From an uncultured Lachnospiraceae bacterium (GTDB taxonomy: Bacteria > Bacillota > Clostridia > Lachnospirales > Lachnospiraceae), in contig CAJTSB010000020.1 in NCBI GenBank assembly GCA_910578825.1, positions 1 through 58,218 of the forward strand: DNA of 58,218 nt, given 5' to 3'. A program made the position numbers and the translations under genes. Within the stretch, counting starts at the first letter, position 1, and each line of letters opens with the position of its first letter. Below, one piece after another: positions 1 through 8,587 of this stretch. The notes under the pieces are model-generated. The model saw only the letters and a program-made list of their open reading frames with translations. It searched no databases and was not told the DNA's origin.

Positions 1-25
1 CATATCCGCCGCAGTGCGATAAGAG

Positions 26-95
26 ATTTTTTATTCTATAGGAAAGATACTTTCATGCGTTAGTGTAACAAGGTTTTTCCTATAGAATAAAAAAT
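26..95. repeat. 20-bp perfect inverted repeat with 30-nt loop
   Basis: The arms at 26-45 and 76-95 are perfect reverse complements (ATTTTTTATTCTATAGGAAA on the left). The repeat lies just past the riboswitch terminator. The T-run of the right arm also serves as the terminator tail on the minus strand. It may be a second hairpin or an element end; its role is unknown. Confidence 0.7.
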
Positions 96-123
96 AGCCC
101 TGAATCCAGATAGATTCAGGGCT
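84..123 (-). terminator. Rho-independent terminator of the FMN riboswitch
   Basis: The arms at 96-105 and 114-123 are perfect 10-bp complements (AGCCCTGAAT / ATTCAGGGCT) with a short loop. On the minus strand they are followed by a T-rich tail (ATTTTTTATT). The hairpin lies about 35 nt downstream of the riboswitch aptamer on the same strand, as expected for an expression platform that terminates transcription when FMN is bound. Confidence 0.8.
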
Positions 124-156
124 TATACGCAATTAATACCACACATATACTTACAA

Positions 157-303
157 CTTCTTCTCCCATCCAGACTGTACTGTCGGTTTTGGATTCTCAC
201 CAAATCATGCCTTGCAGCTCACGGACTTGCTCTCTGTGGAGTATCACCGTCGGTCGGGAATTCCATTCCATGATATACGGAATCGTCACCCTGCCCTGAA
301 GAA
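157..303 (-). ncRNA. FMN riboswitch (RFN element)
   Basis: Read on the minus strand, the conserved RFN blocks appear in order: GGGCAGGGTGACGATTCC near 285-300, CCGACGGTGAT, then AGTCCGTGAGC, TTGGTGAGAATCC, CCGACAGTA, and the closing AGTCTGGATGGGAGAAG near 160-178. This is the family signature of the FMN aptamer. It must control a gene off the left edge, most likely riboflavin biosynthesis (ribDEAH) or the transporter RibU. The target itself is not visible. Confidence 0.95.
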
Positions 304-400
304 CGCTTTTCATTTATGTTTTTATTCTACTCTCCCCTGCCGTGTCTGTCAATAACAAATTTCACGTCCGGCAGGAGATAATAGCTGTATGGTTGATTGC

Positions 401-3400
401 TTATTTTTTAATCTTCATGCTCTTCTTATAACCTGTAGAGGATTTGAAGAACTTCTTGTATTTTGCAAGTTTCTTCTTCGGGCACTGAATGGTAGCCTTT
501 TTATAAATTCCCTTGATGGCTTTTTTGCCTACGCTTTTTAAGGAGTTGCTGCTGATTTTAATCTTTTTCAGTTTGCCGCACTTCTCAAACGCACTTGCAT
601 CAATCTTTGTCACATTCTTTCCAATGGTTACGCTGCTCAGTTTCTTATAACCTTTGAACGCATTTTTCCCGATGGAAGTAATCTTGAAACTCTTGCCGCC
701 AATCTTAACGGTTGCACCTATTTTGACACTCTTAAGCGTCTTACTCTTACCGCCGGCTACCGCAACCGTTCCCTTTCCGTCTGTTTTCGGACTGGTAATC
801 TTATATTTCAGGCTGCCATACGTGTAGCTGCCATTCTTTTTAACAGTAATTACAAATGTCTTCGACAGACTCTTCTCGTAGTTTCCGATTCCGGTAATCG
901 TTACCGTTGCCGTTCCAATGTTCACATTGTTGGCATAGCGCAGCGTGTAATCCACTCTGTTTACAAGCCTCTTGCCATTACATGTCACAATTACCGCAGG
1001 AGTAAGCGGTTTTTTGTTGAACGTCTGTGCCGGAATGGCTGCAACCACTGCCTTACTGATATCAATCTTGTTCCTTTGCGCCGCATTGGCAACTTCCTGT
1101 TCATATTTGGCCTCTGCCTGCGTCAGCGTTTCAAAGTTCTTCACTAATGCTTTCTGTGCATCGGTCAGCTTATTGTATGCTTCTTTTGCGGCGTCAATTT
1201 TCGCTTTGCACTCTGCCGAAGCATCTACCGTACCGATACTGTTGATTAACCGGATTACTTCATCTGCTTTTGCCTTGTCTTCTTTCTTCTGCAATGCTTC
1301 CGCATACTTTGTCTCCGCCTGTGTCAATATTTCATAGTTTGTCACTAACGCTTTCTGCTCTTCGGTCAGTTCTGCATATGCAGCTTTGGCCGCGTCAATT
1401 TTCGCTTTGCAGGCGTCCGTTGCCGTTATTGTTCCAATCTGATTTATCAGTCGTACAACCTCCATTGCCGCCCTGGAATCGTCTGTCTCAGTCGATGTAA
1501 CAAGACCAACACAGAAATCATCTACATGGGACCACGCACCGCCTGCCAGATTTCCGGAAAGACCAATCGTAAGCGTATGATCCGTAACCTCTGCGACAAG
1601 ACCAATTGCTTCTCTTACTCCGGTAATCGGGAAGTCCTCCTGTGCCAGAATCTCTCCCTCTGCATTTTTCGCATAGAGATAAAGTTCGTCATCCACAGCA
1701 AATCCAGATTCCTGTTTCACAGTTACCACATAAGTCCCATTCTCAAGATCTCTCAACGTCTGATTCAATTCTACGGTAAACTGCACGCTGCCGTCCCAGA
1801 TATTATAACCGCCGCTGCCGGAAATAACATCCCCACTGCGGTTGGTCCATTTTCCTCTTGTTCCCTCGTTATTCCATGCGCTGTCAAACTCTGACTGAGA
1901 CTCGAAATCTCCGCCCGGAACATTGATTGCCTTCGGAAGTTTCAAGTCCACAGTGTAGGATCCGTTGACTTCCACGGCAACTTTCGCTGCAACCGCCTGA
2001 ACGCCTGCGTCCTCCTGCGCCGTCATCACCTGATACGTTCCTTCCATAACGTCAATGGTATAAGTTCCGTCCTCTGCTGCCTGTACAGTGAAACGTCTGT
2101 CATCTTCCTTCGTCCTGCATCCACGCAGTACAACATTCGCTCCGCCAACCGGATTTCCGGACTGATCACGGACAGTTCCAGATATCGTTCCTACTCGCTT
2201 GATCATCGCTATCTGCGGTGCAGTTACGGTCTCGCCAACCTTTATTTCCACAGTCTGTACCTGCTGCGGCGCCTCATAGCCGTCCTTTGCAACCTGAATG
2301 GTATAAACACCTGCCAGAACGTCCTCTATCGCATACGTTCCATCTGCGCCTGTCTGAACGGAAATGACCTCCTGTTCATCCTTTATAAGACTGACTATAA
2401 CACCTGCCACATTATTGCCGCTGTCATCGACAACCTTTCCAGTCACATTTCCGCCCTGGTTCGTAACCGTGATTTCTGTTGCATTTATTATCTGTCCCGC
2501 TGCAACTGTGACATCCTGCTCTGCTGTAACAGTACATGCATGTACGTCCAACGAAAGCTTATATTCCCCGGCTGCCACCGGACCTAAACTATAGTTTTCC
2601 TTACCATCTTTTAATGCAAGCTCATACGTATAAACAATCGAGCCATCCTTTGAAGTTAATACCAGCGTAGCTTTCTTTGCCACATTTGAAGTAATCGCTC
2701 CGGAAATCTCCCCGGCTGCCGCCTCCTGCTCCTCGGAGCGCACCAATGATACGTCGTCAATAAGCGCAGCTGCTTTTGCCTTTCCTCTGGCGATAAATCC
2801 AATCTCTGCTTTATTTTCAGAAACAACAACATCCGGCAGGATAATTTGCGTATAACTGGAATGTGTATCTTTTATCATGACCTTCTTCGTGAGACTGCCT
2901 GATTTTGCATACATGCTTAATTCATCAAACGTTCCGGTATTCTTAACCTTAGCCTTCAGCGTATAGGTTCCATCCGGCAGGTTCGCGTCATCCGCCGTTA
3001 CAATCTGCTGTGAAACCTTACAGTCGAAGTCTGTGCTATCGCCTAATTTCAGGGCATATTTTCCCGTTACAGTTTCGTTATTGTTGTTAATCGGAGATTT
3101 GCCTTTATTAACCGTATTCTTCCAACCCGCCAGTTCTGTCTGCGCGATACGATCTGCATCGAAACTGCCGTTCCTTACATAATTATTCTGGGCGTGTACC
3201 GTCCATTTTCCGGTTGTAATGTCTAAATCCCATGCGCTCAGGGAATGAAAATAAGGTTCTCCTGCCGCATCAAAGGACAACGGACACCACTGGTTAAATC
3301 CAAGCCCGTTTCCTGCAAATCCTGCCCAACGGTCACCACAGAAGATCACCGTTTCCTGAGCGTTTCCTTTTACCGTATAGAAAAATCCCGTCTGGCTTAC

Positions 3401-5365
3401 ATGACAGAAATCATCGCTGGTACCTGCCATCAGTTTCATATTTGTTACCGGTGTAAAGCTTTCCAGATATTCATCCGTCAAACTGTCTAATTTCAGATAA
3501 TACCCATGAGACGCATTCCATCCATACAAATCAGATGCACATACATAATACTTCCCATCGTATTTAAACATACAGTTTCCTTCACGACCTGCACCGCTGT
3601 AAATCATATGGGATTTGGCAAGGCCAATCTTACCACCCTCCTGGGCTACGATTTCAGAGAGGAACATTTTGTTTCTTCCCCTGCCGTAAGAATATACGAG
3701 ATAGCTCTTGCCCGTATCTTCATCCGTAAACACAGTCTGGTCTCCGGTATTCGACGTACCGCCCGTATAATCATACATATTGATACGCTGGTTCCAGGCA
3801 AATTGTCCGGTCGGCGTATCGGAGGTCAGGACAAGCACCTGCTTGCTGTAATACTGTCCATTGAATTCTCCGGAACCTTCTTTTGCCACATCCGGATAAT
3901 CTTTCGTCTTTGTCGCATCATCCTGCTCCGTCTCCGGAAATTCATGCTGTACAAACAACGCATATTTCTCACCGACTTTGGCAACGCCAAGGCGTCCTAC
4001 CCATCTGGCCTTCTGCTCGCCCATTTCGTCCGCATTATTCACTGCCTCCTTTGTGACAACGATTCCTTCATTCTTCCAGTTTACAAGGTCTTTGGAAGAA
4101 TAACAGGTAACGCCCGCAAAGGTATCCTTGCTGTATGATACTTTCGGATTTTGCACGTATTTTTCTGCCTCTTCGTATTTCACGCCATACCAGTAGTAAG
4201 TGTCGTCAAACTTAAAGATTCCGCCACCCTGGGAGAAAATCGTATTTCCCTCTGTGTCCAGCCAGAAAACATCGTTTAAAATATCCGGATCTCCTTCCTT
4301 TTTCACCTTTACCAGTCTGTCAACCGCATCCTGCAATTTCTGATATGCCTGTGTAATTTCTTTATCCGTAGCATCTGCTTTGTCATATATGTTCTGCGCA
4401 TTTGTCTTTGCCGCCGTCAATGCTTCAAAGGATACTTTCGTATAATCTGCTGCTTTATATGTATCTGCCTCGGTCAACAGCGTCTGCAACTGGGCTTTGG
4501 TGAAGGTCTCCGGTGCATCCGGAAGCCTGCCCATGCGGAATTCGTCTGCGTTTGCCCATGCATTTGCTGACATCTTACCATAAAATCCTACGGTTACCGG
4601 AGCGTTGCCGACTTCAACCGTCATACCGACGGCCTCCCAGATTTTGTCATTATCTGCTCTAAGCGTGGTGAGATTCTCCTGTGTCAGAATATTCCCCTGC
4701 GCATCCTTAACATAAGCATAGAGAATATCATCTGCGCCAAGTTTCCCTGCCTGTGCCATAAAACTGATTGCATAAGTTCCCGCTTCTAAATCTGACAATG
4801 TCTGATAAATATCAAACTGAAAAGCGCTTGACAGCCAGGTCCGCAGACGATTTGCGCCGGAATACTGCTTTCCATTCTCAATCTTCTGCGCTGCGCCAGT
4901 GGAGCCTTCCGCAACATGCCAGTCTGCATCGCTGAAGTTGGCATTATCAAACTCTCCATTTGGAACAGTAACCGGCACAGGAATCTGTAAATCCTGCTCT
5001 ACTTCCGTACCGGAATCTGCCGTCACAACCTGTGCCACCGCACGAACATTTGCAGGATTGGCTTCTTTTAAATCAGCGTCGTATGGATAGCCGACCACCT
5101 GATAAACACCTGCCGGCACTTCTTCCGAATACCGGCCCTGCGCATCCGTGGTTGCCGTAATACGGCTATCGACTGCACTTGAACTACGTTCCCTGAGTAC
5201 CACCGTCTTATCCGCCAATGGCTTCCCGCCTGCATCAAACAGTGTTCCGCTAATAGTTGCTGTCGCCGCATCCGTACCCGCTGCCATCACCGGCTGCGGA
5301 ACACCGGAAAACAACGATACTGTCATCGCAAGCGCTAATAGTTTGCTTAATAATCTTTTTTTCAT
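401..5365 (-). CDS. Secreted multidomain GH43-like glycoside hydrolase with BspA-type LRR C-terminus
   Basis: 1654 aa, starting at the ATG after GAAGGA rather than the in-frame ATG 24 nt upstream. A signal peptide covers about residues 1-29 (ending PVMAAG). Next come a carboxypeptidase-regulatory-like beta domain (about 35-110), a galactose-binding-type module (about 130-280), a helical FIVAR-like stretch, and a five-bladed propeller resembling GH43 subfamily 34 (about 355-730, with a GGGIFKFDDTYYWYG start). After that are another binding module, two or three more regulatory-like domains, a third binding module, two homologous helical repeats (VIRLINSIGTV type), an MBG-like domain and a lysine-rich LRR_5 (BspA) end. 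No LPXTG anchor is seen. Plant or host glycan (arabinan/galactan) degradation at the cell surface is inferred. The substrate cannot be assigned, and the catalytic acids were not individually verified. Confidence 0.85.
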   Translation of the reverse strand: MKKRLLSKLLALAMTVSLFSGVPQPVMAAGTDAATATISGTLFDAGGKPLADKTVVLRERSSSAVDSRITATTDAQGRYSEEVPAGVYQVVGYPYDADLKEANPANVRAVAQVVTADSGTEVEQDLQIPVPVTVPNGEFDNANFSDADWHVAEGSTGAAQKIENGKQYSGANRLRTWLSSAFQFDIYQTLSDLEAGTYAISFMAQAGKLGADDILYAYVKDAQGNILTQENLTTLRADNDKIWEAVGMTVEVGNAPVTVGFYGKMSANAWANADEFRMGRLPDAPETFTKAQLQTLLTEADTYKAADYTKVSFEALTAAKTNAQNIYDKADATDKEITQAYQKLQDAVDRLVKVKKEGDPDILNDVFWLDTEGNTIFSQGGGIFKFDDTYYWYGVKYEEAEKYVQNPKVSYSKDTFAGVTCYSSKDLVNWKNEGIVVTKEAVNNADEMGEQKARWVGRLGVAKVGEKYALFVQHEFPETEQDDATKTKDYPDVAKEGSGEFNGQYYSKQVLVLTSDTPTGQFAWNQRINMYDYTGGTSNTGDQTVFTDEDTGKSYLVYSYGRGRNKMFLSEIVAQEGGKIGLAKSHMIYSGAGREGNCMFKYDGKYYVCASDLYGWNASHGYYLKLDSLTDEYLESFTPVTNMKLMAGTSDDFCHVSQTGFFYTVKGNAQETVIFCGDRWAGFAGNGLGFNQWCPLSFDAAGEPYFHSLSAWDLDITTGKWTVHAQNNYVRNGSFDADRIAQTELAGWKNTVNKGKSPINNNNETVTGKYALKLGDSTDFDCKVSQQIVTADDANLPDGTYTLKAKVKNTGTFDELSMYAKSGSLTKKVMIKDTHSSYTQIILPDVVVSENKAEIGFIARGKAKAAALIDDVSLVRSEEQEAAAGEISGAITSNVAKKATLVLTSKDGSIVYTYELALKDGKENYSLGPVAAGEYKLSLDVHACTVTAEQDVTVAAGQIINATEITVTNQGGNVTGKVVDDSGNNVAGVIVSLIKDEQEVISVQTGADGTYAIEDVLAGVYTIQVAKDGYEAPQQVQTVEIKVGETVTAPQIAMIKRVGTISGTVRDQSGNPVGGANVVLRGCRTKEDDRRFTVQAAEDGTYTIDVMEGTYQVMTAQEDAGVQAVAAKVAVEVNGSYTVDLKLPKAINVPGGDFESQSEFDSAWNNEGTRGKWTNRSGDVISGSGGYNIWDGSVQFTVELNQTLRDLENGTYVVTVKQESGFAVDDELYLYAKNAEGEILAQEDFPITGVREAIGLVAEVTDHTLTIGLSGNLAGGAWSHVDDFCVGLVTSTETDDSRAAMEVVRLINQIGTITATDACKAKIDAAKAAYAELTEEQKALVTNYEILTQAETKYAEALQKKEDKAKADEVIRLINSIGTVDASAECKAKIDAAKEAYNKLTDAQKALVKNFETLTQAEAKYEQEVANAAQRNKIDISKAVVAAIPAQTFNKKPLTPAVIVTCNGKRLVNRVDYTLRYANNVNIGTATVTITGIGNYEKSLSKTFVITVKKNGSYTYGSLKYKITSPKTDGKGTVAVAGGKSKTLKSVKIGATVKIGGKSFKITSIGKNAFKGYKKLSSVTIGKNVTKIDASAFEKCGKLKKIKISSNSLKSVGKKAIKGIYKKATIQCPKKKLAKYKKFFKSSTGYKKSMKIKK

Positions 5366-5441
5366 TTTCTTTTCCTTCTTTCGCCCCATATACGTTTTGT
5401 ATATTTCAACTTATAGAATATCTGGTTATTAGAAACAATGA

Positions 5442-6560
5442 TTAAATCTGAATCAATTCATACTGGTTCGTTCCAAGTCCTATTTTAACCGCGTGCGCGA
5501 TACAGCTCTTCCATTCCGTGTCGGGATGGGTCATATGGAAATGATCATGTCCCTCCTCGTTGTGAAACGTCTTAATATTCTCATCCAACACACTGTTCTC
5601 GATTGGCGGCATCTTGTTACACAAATCCGCACACGCCTGATCCAGCGCAACCGGGTCAAACGACGCAAGCATACCGATATCCGGGATGATCGGGATATCA
5701 TTCTCGGCATGGCAGTCACAGTTCGGCGAAACATCGCAAATCAGCGAGATATGGAAACAGGGACGCTCCTTGCACACAGCATAACTGTATTCCGCTATTT
5801 TACAATTCAACACTGCAATAGAATCGTGGAAATCCGCTGCGATTGCATCTTTGGGACAGACTGCAAGGCATCTTCCGCAGCCTACGCATTTATCATGATT
5901 GATAACCGCTTTCCTATCCGCAATCCCAGGCGCATCATGTGCGCAAATCTTCTGGCAGGCGCCACAGCCCACACAGGCATCCGGATTTACACTTGGTTTC
6001 CCATCACAGTGCTGCTCCATCTTGCCTGCCCGAGAGCCACAGCCCATGCCGAGATTCTTCAACGCGCCTCCAAATCCCGCCATCTCATGTCCCTTAAAAT
6101 GCGTCAGCGAAATAACGATATCCGCATCCATGATTGCCTGGCCTATCTTCGCCTCTTTGACATACTCGCCATCTATCGGCACAATCGCCTCGTCCGTTCC
6201 CTTCAAACCATCCCCGATAATCACATGGCATCCGGTCTGATAAGGGGAAAATCCATTGACGTATGCTGTCTCCAAATGGTCAAGCGCATTTTTCCTGCTG
6301 CCCACATACAACGTATTGCAATCCGTCAGAAATGGCTTGCCGCCAAGCTCCTTTACATAATCGGCAACCACCCTCGCGTAATTGGGACGAAGGAATGCAA
6401 GGTTCCCATATTCGCCAAAATGAATCTTAATCGCCGCATATTTCTCCTGGAAATCTATGCTCTCAAATCCTGCCGTTTTCATCAGACGGTGAAGTTTCTG
6501 CAGTAAATTTTCCTGTCCCGTAGCCTTAAACGATGTAAAATAAACATTTGCCTTTTCCAT
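5442..6560 (-). CDS. DUF362 domain protein with two 4Fe-4S clusters
   Basis: 372 aa. The start is the second ATG, because GGAGGAG lies just before it while the upstream in-frame ATG has no such site. The N-terminal two thirds match DUF362 proteins common in clostridia. Two ferredoxin motifs follow at about residues 185-225: CVGCGACQKIC and CVGCGRCLAVC. The protein is probably a cytoplasmic electron-transfer or iron-sulfur protein. Its exact reaction is unknown for the family. It lies 23 nt downstream of the nitroreductase gene on the same strand, so a two-gene redox operon is likely. The GH43 gene follows 76 nt later. Confidence 0.9.
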   Translation of the reverse strand: MEKANVYFTSFKATGQENLLQKLHRLMKTAGFESIDFQEKYAAIKIHFGEYGNLAFLRPNYARVVADYVKELGGKPFLTDCNTLYVGSRKNALDHLETAYVNGFSPYQTGCHVIIGDGLKGTDEAIVPIDGEYVKEAKIGQAIMDADIVISLTHFKGHEMAGFGGALKNLGMGCGSRAGKMEQHCDGKPSVNPDACVGCGACQKICAHDAPGIADRKAVINHDKCVGCGRCLAVCPKDAIAADFHDSIAVLNCKIAEYSYAVCKERPCFHISLICDVSPNCDCHAENDIPIIPDIGMLASFDPVALDQACADLCNKMPPIENSVLDENIKTFHNEEGHDHFHMTHPDTEWKSCIAHAVKIGLGTNQYELIQI

Positions 6561-6583
6561 GCTCTCCTCCATTTCTGTTCGTC

Positions 6584-7117
6584 CTACAAAAATGTTACCT
6601 GTTTCTCAAAGTGATACTCATGCGGTTTCTTATGATCTGTCTTATGCCCCGCCGCCAGCGCTATCTCAAAAGAATAACCTTCGGGAATCTGAAACGCCTG
6701 GGAAAAATATTCCTTCTTCTCTCCGTGCATGGCATCGTATATACAACCGATAATCAGACTTCCAAGGCCAAGGCTTTCTGCAGCCAGCGACATGTTCTGA
6801 ACGGCAATGCCGGCGTCCACCTCACTCCACTTAAATCCATCTTCTGCACTCAGCAAAATCAATACCGGGGCTTCATAATAAAAATTGTGAGGCTGTCTTT
6901 CCTCTCCCCGCAGTTTCCTCATTTCTCCCTCTAATTCATCCAATACCGGATGATCCCCCTTAACTACCGTAAAACGAATTTCCTTCTGGTTCTTTGCAGT
7001 CGGCGCCTGAAGACCGGCATTCAATATCGTTTCCAGTTCTGATCCGGTAAGTTCCTCCTGGCTATACGCTCTTGCCGAACTCCTTGTCTTCATTACTTCT
7101 AACACCTGATTTGACAT
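6584..7117 (-). CDS. Nitroreductase family protein
   Basis: 177 aa, starting at MSNQVLEVM, which has a strong AAGGAGGAG site. The longer reading frame upstream is unlikely to be translated. The N-terminal RSSARAYSQEEL motif and the C-terminal AAGHKTDHKKPHEYH are typical of the FMN-dependent nitroreductase fold, which reduces nitro compounds, quinones or flavins with NAD(P)H. The protein is short and cytoplasmic. It is the first gene of a probable operon with the DUF362 iron-sulfur protein, which could be its redox partner (inference). It is divergent from the MATE pump. Confidence 0.9.
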   Translation of the reverse strand: MSNQVLEVMKTRSSARAYSQEELTGSELETILNAGLQAPTAKNQKEIRFTVVKGDHPVLDELEGEMRKLRGEERQPHNFYYEAPVLILLSAEDGFKWSEVDAGIAVQNMSLAAESLGLGSLIIGCIYDAMHGEKKEYFSQAFQIPEGYSFEIALAAGHKTDHKKPHEYHFEKQVTFL

Positions 7118-7187
7118 TGCTTTCTCCTCCTTCCAGCTTTCCCCTAGTGTAACACACGTTATTTTAAAAAACAACTTCTCTTAATTT

Positions 7188-7217
7188 TTGCACGCAGGAA
7201 ATAATTTATGGTATAAT
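7188..7217 (+). promoter_or_regulatory. Predicted sigma-A promoter of the MATE gene
   Basis: A TTGCAC -35 box (7188-7193) and a perfect TATAAT -10 box (7212-7217) are separated by 18 bp. They lie about 30 bp before the start codon, in the divergent nitroreductase/MATE intergenic region. Confidence 0.7.
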
Positions 7218-7246
7218 ACTCGAAATATAGAACAGTGAGGTATAAA

Positions 7247-8587
7247 ATGAAAGTATCAGATATGACAGAAGGAAATTCTCTGAAACTAATTCTGCGGTTT
7301 GCGATCCCCTTATTCATCGGAACGCTTTTCCAGCAGGCATATAATATCATAGATACCATGATTGCCGGATACAATATCGGGGATGAAGCCATCGCAGCTA
7401 TCGGCGCAACCGCTTCTTTGTATGCCGTCATTGTATATTTTGCTATGGGACTGAACAGCGGGTACGGAATCATTATCTCAAGACTGTTCGGTGCAAAAGA
7501 CATTGACAGACTGAAAAATGCAACGGCAACAATGGTAAGCCTCAATCTGGGAATTACCATTGTGCTGACAGGCGTCTCCCTGCCATTGCTCCATCCGCTG
7601 TTAAAGCTCCTGGATACCCCTGCTGAAATCTACGAAATGACATACCAGTATATTTTTGTCATACTCGCCGGGATGGCTGCCGCCATCGCCTATAATATGT
7701 GCGCCGCATTTTTACAGGCACTCGGAAACAGCAACATTCCCTTATATTTCCTGATTATGTCCTGCATCATTAACCTGTCGCTCGACTATGTGTTCATTGC
7801 AGGTTTTCACATGGGCGTGGCAGGCGCGGGATTTGCAACCATTATTGCCGAGAGTATCTCGGCTTTATCCTGCATGATTTATATTATCAGAAAATACAGG
7901 GAATACCTGCCTGGAAAAAAGGACTGGAAATTAGACAAAACGCTTACGCTGGAAATGTTTACCACAGGTACTTCCATGGGATTGATGCTGTCCGTATTCT
8001 CTCTCGGCTCCATCATTCTGCAAAAAGCCATCAACAATCTTGGTACGCAAATTATCACGGCACACACTGCTTCCAGAAGAATTTATGAAGTATTTGCCAT
8101 ACCGTTATCTACTGCCGCCACCGCCACCGCCACATTTGTCGGACAGAACTTCGGCGCCCGTAAATATCAACGCATCGACAACGCCCTCAAAAAAATCATA
8201 TTTGCAGCATTACTCTGGTCTGCAGTTTCCATTTTCATTGCAATTTATGCCGGGGAATTCATGGTAAAACTGCTGATTGACACCAATGATCCTGTGATTA
8301 TGGAAAATGCGCTGTTAAACCTCCGACTCAGCACTGCATTTTTCTTCCCGCTGGGCGTTTTAATTATTATGCGAAACGCAATGCAATCTATGGGTTACAA
8401 AGTGACTCCGGTTCTGTCGAGCGGAATTGAATTACTGGTAAAGATACTTGCAACTTTTCTCGTCGTGCCAAAACTGGGATATACCGGCGTGGCTTTCACA
8501 GAACCCGTTATATGGGTTCTGTGTGCCGTATTTATTGTCGCCGTTTACCTCACGAGCAGGAAATCAAGCAGGTTACACTCCCGCTAG
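7247..8587 (+). CDS. MATE family multidrug/Na+ antiporter
   Basis: 446 aa. The ATG (MKVSDMTEGNSL) is preferred to the in-frame GTG 12 nt upstream, because GTGAGG looks like part of the ribosome binding site. There are about twelve hydrophobic segments arranged as two MATE halves, with the family start FAIPLFIGTLFQQAYNIIDTMIAG. It exports cationic drugs or metabolites in exchange for Na+ or H+. It has its own promoter. Its stop codon shares the tetranucleotide CTAG with the stop of the convergent permease gene, so no terminator separates them. Confidence 0.93.
   Translation: MKVSDMTEGNSLKLILRFAIPLFIGTLFQQAYNIIDTMIAGYNIGDEAIAAIGATASLYAVIVYFAMGLNSGYGIIISRLFGAKDIDRLKNATATMVSLNLGITIVLTGVSLPLLHPLLKLLDTPAEIYEMTYQYIFVILAGMAAAIAYNMCAAFLQALGNSNIPLYFLIMSCIINLSLDYVFIAGFHMGVAGAGFATIIAESISALSCMIYIIRKYREYLPGKKDWKLDKTLTLEMFTTGTSMGLMLSVFSLGSIILQKAINNLGTQIITAHTASRRIYEVFAIPLSTAATATATFVGQNFGARKYQRIDNALKKIIFAALLWSAVSIFIAIYAGEFMVKLLIDTNDPVIMENALLNLRLSTAFFFPLGVLIIMRNAMQSMGYKVTPVLSSGIELLVKILATFLVVPKLGYTGVAFTEPVIWVLCAVFIVAVYLTSRKSSRLHSR

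Noticed and set aside
3506..4138. 210-codon open frame on the plus strand
   Set aside because: It is antisense to the GH43 propeller, with no ribosome site and no domain.
5493..6506. 337-codon open frame on the plus strand
   Set aside because: It is antisense to the DUF362 gene, has Arg/His/Ile-rich unnatural composition and no ribosome site; it is a shadow of the real gene.
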